NCBI RefSeq assembly: GCF_023195755.1
Contig: NZ_CP096203.1
Coordinates: 3,472,001-3,536,000, forward strand
Direction of reading: 5' to 3'
DNA length: 64,000 bases
Source: Chryseobacterium nepalense
Lineage (GTDB): Bacteria; Bacteroidota; Bacteroidia; Flavobacteriales; Weeksellaceae
Both the position numbers and the translations under genes were made by a program. Positions 1 through 8,018 of this stretch are shown here, in pieces. The stretch's first letter is position 1; the number at the start of each line of letters is the position of its first letter. The notes under the pieces are model-generated. The model did no database searches, was not told the DNA's origin, and saw only the letters and a list, made by a program, of their open reading frames with translations.

Positions 1-452
1 CCACAGAAAAAGGAATCTGCTATATGGCTTTTGAAAATGATATCTATAAAGCATTGGGAGATTTACAGTCAAGATTTCCCAATGCTTCTTTTATTGAAAG
101 GCCGGACGAGCTTCAGGCCAATGCCCTGTCCATATTCAATAAAGACTGGACTAAGCTAAATACCGTAAAATTACATTTAAAAGGCACGGATTTTCAGCTG
201 AAAGTTTGGGAAAGCCTTCTTACCATTCCGATGGGGAAACTCTCTACTTATGGAAGCTTAGCCGGGAAAATAGGGCACCCGAATGCTTCAAGAGCGGTAG
301 GAACGGCAATAGGCAGTAATCCTGTTGCGTTTTTGATCCCTTGTCACCGCGTGATCCAATCTTCCGGAAAAATCGGGGGTTATATGTGGGGACCTGACCG
401 AAAGCAGCTAATGATTGGCTGGGAAAGCTCGCAGGTTTATTCGGATTTTTAA
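1..452 (+). CDS. Ada-type methylated-DNA--protein-cysteine methyltransferase, 3' part
   Basis: Repairs O6-alkylguanine by moving the alkyl group to its own cysteine. The C-terminal domain shows the PCHRVI active-site motif followed by GKIGGY. The frame is open to the window edge and reads TEKGICY before the first ATG at 24. That stretch is typical of the start of the methyltransferase domain in Ada proteins, so the ATG at 24 is probably internal and the gene begins outside the window. A helix-turn-helix half (AraC-like, as in Ada) is therefore likely but unseen. The AlkB-type gene follows on the same strand after 277 bp, which supports an adaptive-response role. The methyltransferase call is firm; the Ada fusion is inference. 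Confidence 0.88.
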   Translation, partial: TEKGICYMAFENDIYKALGDLQSRFPNASFIERPDELQANALSIFNKDWTKLNTVKLHLKGTDFQLKVWESLLTIPMGKLSTYGSLAGKIGHPNASRAVGTAIGSNPVAFLIPCHRVIQSSGKIGGYMWGPDRKQLMIGWESSQVYSDF

Positions 453-530
453 GCATAAAGGGAACAAATTTTCACGAATAGATACAATTGATTTATTTAA
501 ATTTTATAAAGCCAATAATTTCATCAATAG

Positions 531-587
531 GAACGGGCTTTAGTCCATTTTAAAGATATAAAATCAGAATCGGCTTTAGCCAAACTT
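531..587. repeat. REP-like pair of short palindromes
   Basis: Two imperfect palindromes sit about 20 bp apart: GGGCTTTAGTCC inside a gaacgggctttagtcc context, and GGCTTTAGCC inside aatcggctttagccaaac. From memory such GGGCTTTAGCCC hairpins are frequent between genes in Chryseobacterium and relatives. The rest of 453-729 is AT-rich with no convincing gene. Confidence 0.5.
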
Positions 588-729
588 CAACACATCTTCA
601 TCTTCACCATTGCATAGGAATTAAGGTTTATGTATTAAATGTTAATTTTAATAATATCTTGACTGGATTCTTACAGAATGAAAAGATGAGATAATAAACA
701 TAAACCCTAAACACAAAACTCAGATTGTC

Positions 730-1341
730 ATGCTCAATTTATTCGAAGATATATCAGATTATCCTTTAAACCTTCTTCCTGATGATGGAATCGCTCATTA
801 TTACGGAAAAATATTTTCCGGAGAAAAATCTGATTTTTATTATGATTATTTATTGAAAGAAATTCCGTGGGAAAATGACGAAGCCCTGATTTTCGGAAAA
901 TTGATCTTAACCAAAAGAAAAGTGGCGTGGTTTGGAGAGAAACCATTTGAGTACACTTATTCGAAAAGAACAAAATATGCAAAGGCGTGGACGCCTGAAC
1001 TGCTGGAATTAAAAAATAAATGTGAGCAGATTACAGGAGAAACCTATAATTCATGTCTTCTGAATTTATATCACGACGGCAGTGAAGGAATGGCTTACCA
1101 CAGCGATGCCGAAAAGGATCTTAAAAAACATGGAGCCATTGCATCGCTGACATTCGGTGCAGAAAGAAAGTTCTTGTTTAAACATAAAACAACGAAAGAA
1201 AAAGTAGAAATATTCCTGGAAAACGGAAGTTTACTCGTGATGAAAGGAACAACACAGGATCACTGGCTACACAGGCTTCCGCCAACAACAAAAGTGAAAA
1301 CCCCAAGAGTAAACCTGACTTTCAGAACGATTGAGGAGTAA
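730..1341 (+). CDS. AlkB-family 2-oxoglutarate/Fe(II) dioxygenase, DNA alkylation repair
   Basis: Oxidative demethylase of the AlkB/ALKBH2 type, expected to remove 1-methyladenine and 3-methylcytosine from DNA. The protein has 203 residues, usual for short AlkB homologues. The metal-binding HxD is in MAYHSDAEKDL; the distal His is in HWLHRLPP; the 2-oxoglutarate-binding arginines lie in the C-terminal PRVNLTFR segment. NLYHDGSEGM is the usual N-Y-Y/H-x-D-G loop just before the HxD. It lies downstream of the Ada-type gene on the same strand, though 277 bp and a repeat separate them, so an independent promoter is likely. It is followed directly by a hairpin/REPIN-like element that may terminate transcription. 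Confidence 0.9.
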   Translation: MLNLFEDISDYPLNLLPDDGIAHYYGKIFSGEKSDFYYDYLLKEIPWENDEALIFGKLILTKRKVAWFGEKPFEYTYSKRTKYAKAWTPELLELKNKCEQITGETYNSCLLNLYHDGSEGMAYHSDAEKDLKKHGAIASLTFGAERKFLFKHKTTKEKVEIFLENGSLLVMKGTTQDHWLHRLPPTTKVKTPRVNLTFRTIEE

Positions 1342-1445
1342 AAATGGTGGCTTCGAGAACCTCAGCCACCATTTTTAGGTATAATTTAAAATATAACAAT
1401 CTCGCTATCGGTGCTTAGGTCCTCGAAACCACAGTTCCATTTTTA
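1341..1445. repeat. REPIN-like inverted pair; left half can act as terminator
   Basis: The left unit (1341-1375) is a hairpin with arms TGGTGGC and GCCACCA around tcgagaacctca, followed by TTTTT. The right unit (1410-1445), read on the other strand, is a diverged copy: AAAAATGG, then GTGGTTTCGAGGACCT and AAGCACC. Two inverted copies around about 35 bp of AT-rich spacer is the layout of REPINs. The left hairpin probably terminates the AlkB-family gene. Confidence 0.55.
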
Positions 1446-1567
1446 TTTCAACACCTTGACCTTGATCACAAATTAAGCTTAATAAATGACCTGTCGCGCA
1501 TCTTTGCTCCTTAAAAAGTATCCAATTATAATAGATCTTTGCGTTTAGATAAGAAACAAAAAAAATA

Positions 1568-1594
1568 AAAAGCTGTTCAGACCGAACAGCTTTT
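1568..1594 (-). terminator. rho-independent terminator of the CocE-like hydrolase gene
   Basis: An 11-bp perfect stem (aaaagctgttc / gaacagctttt) with a 5-nt loop is followed on the minus strand by a long T-rich run. It begins 7 bases past the stop codon. Confidence 0.8.
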
Positions 1595-1600
1595 AGAAAT

Positions 1601-3460
1601 TTATTTCAAAACCTCAACTTCAATCGCACTGTCATCAAAAACTTTGATGAATGCTTTTGTGTAATCCTCTTTTGTCGCAAAATTTGGATTGTCTAAAAAT
1701 TTTTGCGGGTTGACTGCAAAAAGCGGAAACCAGGTTGAAGAAATCTGAATCTGAATTTTATGCCCCTTTTTAAAAGTATGAACAACATCCTGAAGTCTGA
1801 AATTCACAGCCGTTTTCTGGTCCGGAACCAAAGCTTCTGCTTTTTCTCTCGAATTCCTGAATCTTGCAGGCATAATTTCGCTGCGTACCATCTGATGGTA
1901 ATTTCCGTAAATCACGCCTTCTTTTTTTGCGGCAGGCTTGAAATCTTCAGGATAAATATCAATCAGCTTCACGGCAAAATCTGCGTCGGATGATGTAGAG
2001 GCGATATTTAATTTAGCCATGATCTCTCCTGCAAAAGTGACGTCTTCCGTCAGTACATCTGTTGTGAAAGTCAGAACATCCGGTCTGCCCTCTGCAAAAC
2101 GCTGGTCTTCCGACATGTAATTTTTCGGAGTAAAACCATTAAAATCTTTAAGCTTATCAGAACTTAAAACAGGATTATTCGGATCACTGTAATATTCCGA
2201 GAAACCTTGTCCTGCTGTATTCTTCAATGTGCCGCCAGACAAATAGAAATTCACTTTCTGTGCTACTTTCGGAGGGTATGTTGCAAATTCTCTCCATTGT
2301 TTGGCGCCGGTATCGTACATCAGTGCTTCCGGTAAACCTGCATCCTGTTTTGCATTTCCTTTCAGATAATGACTGAAAAACTTTGTTTCCACGTTTTTCT
2401 GATAATATGTTGCAATGCTGTCCCCAAAATAGATGTCATTATGAAAATGTTTTCCCTGTTCATAAGCCCAGGCCCCGTGTGAAAACGGTCCCATTACAAT
2501 TGTATTTTTAGCTTTCGGGCTTGTCTTTTCAATGGTTTTATAAATATTTAATGGCCCCGAAAGGTCTTCTGCGTCAAACCATCCGCCTACGGTCATTACC
2601 GCATGGTTTACATTTTTAAGATGAGGAAGAAGACTTCTTTTCTGCCAGAATTCATCGTAATTCGGATGATTCATAATTTCGGTCATAAAGAAATTATCCT
2701 TGTAGTATTTCTCGTACCCGTCTTTCAAAGTTCCCATATCTCTGTAAAATTTAAGGCCATCTTCAGAAGTAGGTTTAATCATGGTGTCGTTGTACCATGC
2801 TTTATTTTCCGGTTTTGTTTTCTGAACGCCGAAAACCGGGAAGGTCCTGAAATAGCCTAGCATTACTTTTCCGTTATGGAGAAAATCGTCATTCCAGAAA
2901 TCTAAAATCGGAGCTTGCGGGGAAGAGGCAACCAAAGATGGATGCTGCGCCAGGACTCCTGCAGCAGTATAAAATCCGGGATAAGAAGTTCCGTACTGGC
3001 CCACTTTTCCATTGTTTCCTTTGATGTTTTTCAGAAGATATTCGATGGTATCGTAAGTGTCCGTACTTTCATCGACATCTATTTTGGTTTTCCGGTCAAC
3101 CTGCGGGGTCATATTGGTAAATGTTCCTTCACTCATATATCTTCCACGTACATCCTGAAGTACAAAAATATATTTATCCTGCATCAGGTATTTGTTGGGA
3201 CCAAGTCTTTCTCTGTATTCATTTTCACCGTATGGCGCAATACTGTAGCAGGTTCTCTGCATCAGGAAAGGATATTTGTTTTTATTGGAAATATCTTTCG
3301 GAATGTAGACCGCTGTATAAAGTTTCACCCCGTCACGCATCGGAATGTAAAATTCCTTTTTTGTAAAGTTATCTTTCACAAAATGATCTTCATCATCCGG
3401 ATTCTGTGCGTTTCCAAAGACGAATAATAAAATAAACAAAATTGAAAAATGAATCTTCAT
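1601..3460 (-). CDS. secreted CocE/NonD-type X-Pro dipeptidyl-peptidase-like hydrolase
   Basis: Serine hydrolase of the S15/CocE family. It has an N-terminal signal peptide (about residues 1-18, ending FGNAQ), an alpha/beta-hydrolase domain and the C-terminal jelly-roll found in X-Pro peptidases and cocaine esterase (LQDVVHTFKKGHKIQIQISS region). The nucleophile is in GQYGTSYPGF (Ser159); the likely acid is in GGWFDAEDL and the base His in GPFSHGAWAY. Length (619 aa) fits the family, which includes glutaryl-7-ACA acylases and alpha-amino-acid ester hydrolases, so the substrate cannot be fixed. Export to the periplasm is expected. A clear terminator follows; it appears monocistronic. Confidence 0.88.
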   Translation of the reverse strand: MKIHFSILFILLFVFGNAQNPDDEDHFVKDNFTKKEFYIPMRDGVKLYTAVYIPKDISNKNKYPFLMQRTCYSIAPYGENEYRERLGPNKYLMQDKYIFVLQDVRGRYMSEGTFTNMTPQVDRKTKIDVDESTDTYDTIEYLLKNIKGNNGKVGQYGTSYPGFYTAAGVLAQHPSLVASSPQAPILDFWNDDFLHNGKVMLGYFRTFPVFGVQKTKPENKAWYNDTMIKPTSEDGLKFYRDMGTLKDGYEKYYKDNFFMTEIMNHPNYDEFWQKRSLLPHLKNVNHAVMTVGGWFDAEDLSGPLNIYKTIEKTSPKAKNTIVMGPFSHGAWAYEQGKHFHNDIYFGDSIATYYQKNVETKFFSHYLKGNAKQDAGLPEALMYDTGAKQWREFATYPPKVAQKVNFYLSGGTLKNTAGQGFSEYYSDPNNPVLSSDKLKDFNGFTPKNYMSEDQRFAEGRPDVLTFTTDVLTEDVTFAGEIMAKLNIASTSSDADFAVKLIDIYPEDFKPAAKKEGVIYGNYHQMVRSEIMPARFRNSREKAEALVPDQKTAVNFRLQDVVHTFKKGHKIQIQISSTWFPLFAVNPQKFLDNPNFATKEDYTKAFIKVFDDSAIEVEVLK

Positions 3461-3500
3461 ATATAAAATTTGTGGCTAATTTAATGATAAATGATTTTAT

Positions 3501-3797
3501 TTACTGTTGACTGGGACAAGATTCTGAAGAATTGGTATTAATAACCTTTGCTATAAGCAAAAACTTTGGTAGGTCTTTCATTTGTTTTGATAACCGTTCC
3601 AACCTGTCAGAAGTAATGTTCAGGAATTTTGTTGAAACGATCAATCGCTTCGAAGAAACGTTCAGGCATTCCGAATAGGCGATCAGCCGGTCCGGAGAAG
3701 CAACCAACTGGTCCGGAGAAGTAATCAATCGGTCCGAAGAGGCAATCAACCACTCCGCAGAGGCAATCAACCAGTCCGAAAAGGCGATCAAGTACAA
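3501..3797 (-). CDS. low-complexity heptad-repeat ORF, doubtful gene
   Basis: A 98-residue frame made largely of a degenerate seven-residue unit (S-D-R-L-I-A-S-like), encoded by a 21-bp tandem DNA repeat. The only upstream start is TTG at 3797; no ATG or convincing ribosome-binding site is seen. The C-terminal third (KQMKDLPKFLL onward) is not repetitive. It could be a small amphipathic helical protein or simply a minisatellite that stays open because the unit length is a multiple of three. No function recognised. Confidence 0.25.
   Translation of the reverse strand: MYLIAFSDWLIASAEWLIASSDRLITSPDQLVASPDRLIAYSECLNVSSKRLIVSTKFLNITSDRLERLSKQMKDLPKFLLIAKVINTNSSESCPSQQ
3640..3792. repeat. degenerate 21-bp tandem repeat (minisatellite)
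   Basis: About seven units of the form cggtccgRagaRgcaatcaac run in direct orientation. The last five are nearest to each other in sequence and the distal ones decay. On the plus strand one frame gives an open arginine-rich repeat (for example NQPVRRG) but without a start codon. Confidence 0.75.
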
Positions 3798-3867
3798 ATT
3801 GTTATATTTCAGTGTTTTATAGCTTGTTTTTAAATAGTGTTAATGATAGATATGCCAACTTACAAAC

Positions 3868-3897
3868 CAAAAAAAGCATCCCCGAAAAGAGGATGCT
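3868..3897 (-). terminator. rho-independent terminator of the outer-membrane barrel gene
   Basis: Stem agcatcc / ggatgct with loop ccgaaaaga, followed on the minus strand by seven or more T. It lies 20 bases past the stop of the receptor-like gene. Confidence 0.8.
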
Positions 3898-3917
3898 GCT
3901 GTGTAAATAATTTTAAT

Positions 3918-6689
3918 CTATTGGGTTTTTGTCTTTTTTCCTGCGAATTTATTAAGCTTCATTGTTAGCGAGAACATGACATAACGCTTTAGGATCAGAT
4001 CGTCACGGTCTTCAAAATACGTGTTTGAAATCACTCTTCTTACACTCTGGTTTTGATTTAATACATCATAGACTTTTACTTTGGCGGTCAGCTGCTTATT
4101 AAAGAATGAATAGCCTACGCTGGTGTTCCAGAAATAAAAATCTCTTTTAAAGCCGGGTGCAATATTGGTGCTTGTATTATATTCCACATCATTTCCTAAG
4201 ATCAGCCTGCTTTTAAAAATGTAGTTGGTAAGTTCCAGCTTAAGAGCTTGATTGGTGGTATTTACATCATCGATGCTGTAATTTTTATATTTTGAAAAAT
4301 TATATCCTATCGTGTAAGAAGGTTTTACCGTTAGTTTTTCTTTGATTTCGTACGTTAAATTGATCCCGGGATTGATGTTGTATGACTGGCTTGTAAATTC
4401 CTGGCCGTTCACGAAACCTTTATTGAATGCATAATTGGTATTGAGTCTTGGGTTGATCGTCAGTTTATTTTCTTTCCATTTGAATGTTTTGCTGAAACCT
4501 CCTCCCAGGTTGAAATTTTTATTACCGCTGATATTGGCATAGGTGATCAGCTGCCTTCCGCTTTCATCGAATGAAGAGTAATTGATGATATCATTGTTCT
4601 TATAAGTAAATCCAATATTAAAGTAATAGCTGATAGTTTTTACCATATTAAAATTGTTGAAATAGAGATACGTGGAATTGCTCCATGTGTTTTTCAGATC
4701 CGGATTTCCCTGAAAGGCTACCAAAGGATTTGAAATATCCCGGTAAGGAGTAAGCTGTTCTGCAGTCGGGATGGTAAAGTCTGAATAATGATAAAGATTT
4801 AATCTTTTATTCTGGGAAAACTGATAGTTTAGTCCTACATTATAGCCTGGAAGAATGAAGTTTTTCTGCAGATCGTAATTCTGACCGGTAAAGCTTGAAT
4901 TGACGTTCATGTTCGAAATATCTGCATTCAAAGCTCCCCAGGCACTTATTTTCTTTTTGTTGAGTTCAAATGATAATTCGGGAGTAAACTCATCGATCTT
5001 CTGATTCATCCTGTTTGATAAAATATCGTTGTAGCTGGAATAATCCTGTGTTGCCGCATTGAAATCATTTACATCACGCAGGTTTCTCATATTCGATGAA
5101 TTATAGCGTATGCCCAGGCCAATATTCAACGAGTCCGAAAGAGGCTCTGAATATCCTAAATTGAAGCGATAATTGTTGTTGAGATTTTTCCTTACAGAAT
5201 ACTGGTTTCTGTTATCAAAAGATTGAGGCTGTGTATAGAAAATATTTTCAGATCTGTTCAGTACATTTTCCTTATTTTCTGAGATGCTGCTGCTCATACT
5301 CGCGTGCATTTCCCTGCCTTTTTTACGGAATTTCTTTGAGAAATAAATATTTGGGCTAAAGGAGTTGTTCTCAGAATCTGTTTTGGTGTAATTATCACTT
5401 GTGTTCAGCAGGTCGTTGTCTTTGAATGTACGGGAATTGGAAGCGCTGAAATTATGTATCTCATTTCTTGAGAATGAAGGAGAGAAATAAATGCTTGTGA
5501 GAGAATCCAGTCGAATTCTTGCTGAAAGATCGAAATTATACTGCTTCGATTCATTTTCACCATTGTTTTCGGAATCTGTTTTTAAAATATAATCTGGCAA
5601 TAGGGTTGTTCTTGATACTTTGGATCTTGTTTCGAGATTATTATTGATGTGGATTAAGCTGAGGTTGTCCAGGTCGGTATCTTTTCCGAATTTATCACTG
5701 TAATTGAATCCAATAGTCGTTGACTTCTGAATACCTTTGGTGTTAGGTCCTGCTGAAGAATAATAGGTAACACCTCCGGAAGTGTATACGGAACCACCCT
5801 GCATCAGCCACGAATTTCTTCCGCGACCCATACTGTCGAAAACCTCATCGCTGGAAAAGCCCTGAGAATTGATGTTATTTGAAGCCGCCAGGATACTTAT
5901 TTTGGTGTCGTTTTTAAAATAACTCAGCAGTCCGCTGCCTTCATATCTCTTGTCAGAGCCATAGCCCAACGTAAGTCGTGAAATGAGCCCTTTGTTTTTC
6001 TTTTCATCAATATTGAAATTAATGGTGGCGTTGTTTGACTTTGATGCCTTGCCGCTCAGTTCCTCTTCTTTGGTTTTTGTCGTGGTAAACTGGATGTTTT
6101 TGATAATATCCGCAGGAAGATTCTGCAGTGCTATTCTCCCGTTTTTGTCAAAGAAAGGCTTTCCGTTGATGGTAATCTGGTCAATCTCTTTACCATTGAT
6201 CGTGATTTTTCCGTCGTTATCAATCTGAACGCCGGGAATTTGCTTAAGAAGTTCTTCAATTTTACTGTCAGGACGAACCTTTATGGATGAAGCATTAAAT
6301 TCAATCGTATCCTTTTTAATCTTTACCGGCGATGCCGTAAGCCTAACTTCCTCAATATTGGTTATCGAGTTTTTCTCCATCTCGATATCTCCTAACGAAA
6401 AAGATTTTTCAATTTTTTCAAGACGCTTGGAAAAAGAAATCATTTTGTCGGCATCTATTTTCAGAATGCTGGGTTCATTCAGTTCGTCTGCTTTCAGGGA
6501 AAACTTTCCCTCGCGGTTGGTTGCAGTATAATTGATAATAGAAGAATCTTTTTCCTTGAGAAGATAAACCGTTGCATTTTCAATAGGTTTTTTTTCTAGG
6601 CCGAGTATTTTTCCGTCGATGTTAAATTTTTGAGCGTTAAGAATCAAAATATTGAATGTCAGGATAAGCAGAATTGCTAATTTCTTCAT
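3918..6689 (-). CDS. outer-membrane beta-barrel protein, TonB-receptor-like with carboxypeptidase-regulatory domain
   Basis: A 923-residue protein with signal peptide (about 1-19, ending LILNAQ), an N-terminal carboxypeptidase-regulatory-like domain (about 22-100, IDGKILGLEKKPIENATVYLL), a plug-like domain (about 115-230, with IKVRPDSKIEELLKQIPGV and ITINGKEIDQITINGKPFF) and a long C-terminal beta-barrel rich in aromatic strands. This is the layout of the Bacteroidota OMP_b-brl_3/TonB-dependent receptor-like group. No SusD partner is adjacent, so it is not a standard glycan-uptake pair; the cargo is unknown. The family call is firm. TonB dependence is inferred, as no clear TonB box was identified. 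Confidence 0.85.
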   Translation of the reverse strand: MKKLAILLILTFNILILNAQKFNIDGKILGLEKKPIENATVYLLKEKDSSIINYTATNREGKFSLKADELNEPSILKIDADKMISFSKRLEKIEKSFSLGDIEMEKNSITNIEEVRLTASPVKIKKDTIEFNASSIKVRPDSKIEELLKQIPGVQIDNDGKITINGKEIDQITINGKPFFDKNGRIALQNLPADIIKNIQFTTTKTKEEELSGKASKSNNATINFNIDEKKNKGLISRLTLGYGSDKRYEGSGLLSYFKNDTKISILAASNNINSQGFSSDEVFDSMGRGRNSWLMQGGSVYTSGGVTYYSSAGPNTKGIQKSTTIGFNYSDKFGKDTDLDNLSLIHINNNLETRSKVSRTTLLPDYILKTDSENNGENESKQYNFDLSARIRLDSLTSIYFSPSFSRNEIHNFSASNSRTFKDNDLLNTSDNYTKTDSENNSFSPNIYFSKKFRKKGREMHASMSSSISENKENVLNRSENIFYTQPQSFDNRNQYSVRKNLNNNYRFNLGYSEPLSDSLNIGLGIRYNSSNMRNLRDVNDFNAATQDYSSYNDILSNRMNQKIDEFTPELSFELNKKKISAWGALNADISNMNVNSSFTGQNYDLQKNFILPGYNVGLNYQFSQNKRLNLYHYSDFTIPTAEQLTPYRDISNPLVAFQGNPDLKNTWSNSTYLYFNNFNMVKTISYYFNIGFTYKNNDIINYSSFDESGRQLITYANISGNKNFNLGGGFSKTFKWKENKLTINPRLNTNYAFNKGFVNGQEFTSQSYNINPGINLTYEIKEKLTVKPSYTIGYNFSKYKNYSIDDVNTTNQALKLELTNYIFKSRLILGNDVEYNTSTNIAPGFKRDFYFWNTSVGYSFFNKQLTAKVKVYDVLNQNQSVRRVISNTYFEDRDDLILKRYVMFSLTMKLNKFAGKKTKTQ

Positions 6690-6812
6690 GTATCATAGAT
6701 TATTAGAGCTGCAAAATTATAAAAAACATTATTTAATTCACAATTAATAGAGTTAAAGACAGTTAATTTTTCCCCTGGAATTGGGGGCTAACTGTTAATT
6801 TTCCATAAAAAT

Positions 6813-6840
6813 AAAACATCCCTTTGACAAAGGATGTTTT
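6813..6840 (-). terminator. terminator of the BON-domain operon
   Basis: Stem aaaacatcc...ttt / aaaggatgtttt with one bulged C. T-runs flank both sides, so it could work in either direction; it lies just downstream of the minus-strand BON/SH3 gene. Confidence 0.65.
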
Positions 6841-6861
6841 TTAATTATATAGATAATGATA

Positions 6862-7281
6862 CTAAGCTCTCAAATATCTTGAATAAGCATATCCCTCCTG
6901 TCCGTCAGAAGTTTTCACTTTCCACCAGTCATCCGAAGTCTGCTCTACAAGCGTGATGGAAGAACCTTTGCTTACTTTGCCGATAATAGCTGCATCCGTG
7001 GAAGGTTCCTGTCTGATATTGAGATTAGAATCATCCGTTGCTACAGTGAGTGGCGTTCCTGTAGTAAGTCCGGAAACCTGTACATCAATATTAATGTCTG
7101 AAGCGGAATAAGTGGAATCAATGGTTCCCAAAGCATTCCATACCGCATCTTTGGCAGCGGTGTTGGAGGCACTTCCCGAAACATACAGAATACCATCCTG
7201 TTCCTGAACTTTAAGATCAGAAATTCCTGCAGACTGTGCCGCAGAAACCACACTTGAATATTTGTCTTCTAAAGTACTCAT
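6862..7281 (-). CDS. BON and SH3b domain protein
   Basis: A 139-residue protein. The N-terminal half (about 1-70) is a BON-like domain (VQEQDGILYVSGSASNTAAKDAVWNAL); the C-terminal half (about 78-139) is a bacterial SH3 domain with LNIRQEPSTDAAIIGKV, DDWWKV and GYAYSRYL. No signal peptide is visible in this frame, although BON and SH3b domains usually act in the envelope. It starts 4 bases downstream of the lipoprotein-like BON gene and so is almost surely co-transcribed and co-translated with it. Probably a cell-envelope or peptidoglycan-contacting stress protein; the exact role is unknown. Confidence 0.8.
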   Translation of the reverse strand: MSTLEDKYSSVVSAAQSAGISDLKVQEQDGILYVSGSASNTAAKDAVWNALGTIDSTYSASDINIDVQVSGLTTGTPLTVATDDSNLNIRQEPSTDAAIIGKVSKGSSITLVEQTSDDWWKVKTSDGQEGYAYSRYLRA

Positions 7282-7285
7282 GTCG

Positions 7286-7783
7286 TTATTTTTTAACTGT
7301 ATAATTATAGTTTACCTTTCCTACTTTTAAAGCATCTACCGATTCTTTTACTTTTCTTGCATCTGAAGCAGAAATAGTTCCGGTTAAGGTTAGTTCTCCG
7401 TTTATGACCTCCACTTTTACTCCGGGAATATCTTTTACGGCATCTTGTACTTTTTGCTGTACGGCAGGATCCACAGCAGACTGCGTTTCTACAGGAGCAG
7501 GTGTTGCTGCGGCTGCAGGAGCTACCGTTGCCATATCATGTACGTCCTTAATTCCGTTGATGGCTTTAAGCTGTGTGATCATAGCGTCTTTTTCTTCCTG
7601 GGTTTCAAAGGTGCCGCTGAGATGTGCAACACCATCTTTTACTTCTACAGAAGCTCCAGGATTAGAGGTTACCACCGTAGTAGCCTGCGTCTGCAGGTCG
7701 GTATCAGAAACCTTTTTTTTGCATGAAACTGATCCCAAAGAGATAGCTACAGCTAAGGCAGCCATTGCGATAGTTTTTTTCAT
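7286..7783 (-). CDS. BON-domain lipoprotein
   Basis: The start is placed at MKKTIAMAAL (ATG at 7783) rather than the upstream ATG at 7816, because it gives a clean lipoprotein signal ending LGSVSC-KKK (signal peptidase II type). Two BON domains follow (about residues 28-85 and 105-165), separated by an Ala/Pro-rich linker (APAAAATPAPVE). BON domains bind phospholipid or other envelope surfaces, as in OsmY. Operon with the downstream BON/SH3b gene, gap 4 bases. Confidence 0.8.
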   Translation of the reverse strand: MKKTIAMAALAVAISLGSVSCKKKVSDTDLQTQATTVVTSNPGASVEVKDGVAHLSGTFETQEEKDAMITQLKAINGIKDVHDMATVAPAAAATPAPVETQSAVDPAVQQKVQDAVKDIPGVKVEVINGELTLTGTISASDARKVKESVDALKVGKVNYNYTVKK

Positions 7784-7969
7784 AGTTGTATATTTTGATG
7801 TATTTAATATGATCAAGATAACAATAAAATTTATACCAAAAGATCATATTTAGGATTTATTTTCATGAAATTAAAAAAGAAATGTAATTCAGATTGATAA
7901 AATTGTTCTTTAAATAAAGACATTCTGAACTCAATATCTGATAACGGCTGTATTATATCTGATGTGGGA

Positions 7970-7999
7970 TTGGAAGCAATTCTAAAAATATTATATTTG
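7970..7999 (+). promoter_or_regulatory. flavobacterial promoter of the symporter gene
   Basis: TTG at 7970-7972, a 19-bp spacer and TATATTTG at 7992-7999 match the Bacteroidota consensus TTG-N19-TAnnTTTG exactly. Transcription should start about 12 bases before the ATG at 8019. Confidence 0.75.
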
Positions 8000-8018
8000 C
8001 CAAACTTGAATTATCTAT

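Noticed and set aside
2915..3427. 170-residue plus-strand frame
   Set aside because: Antisense to the CocE-like hydrolase, Phe/Ile/Cys-rich composition typical of a shadow frame.
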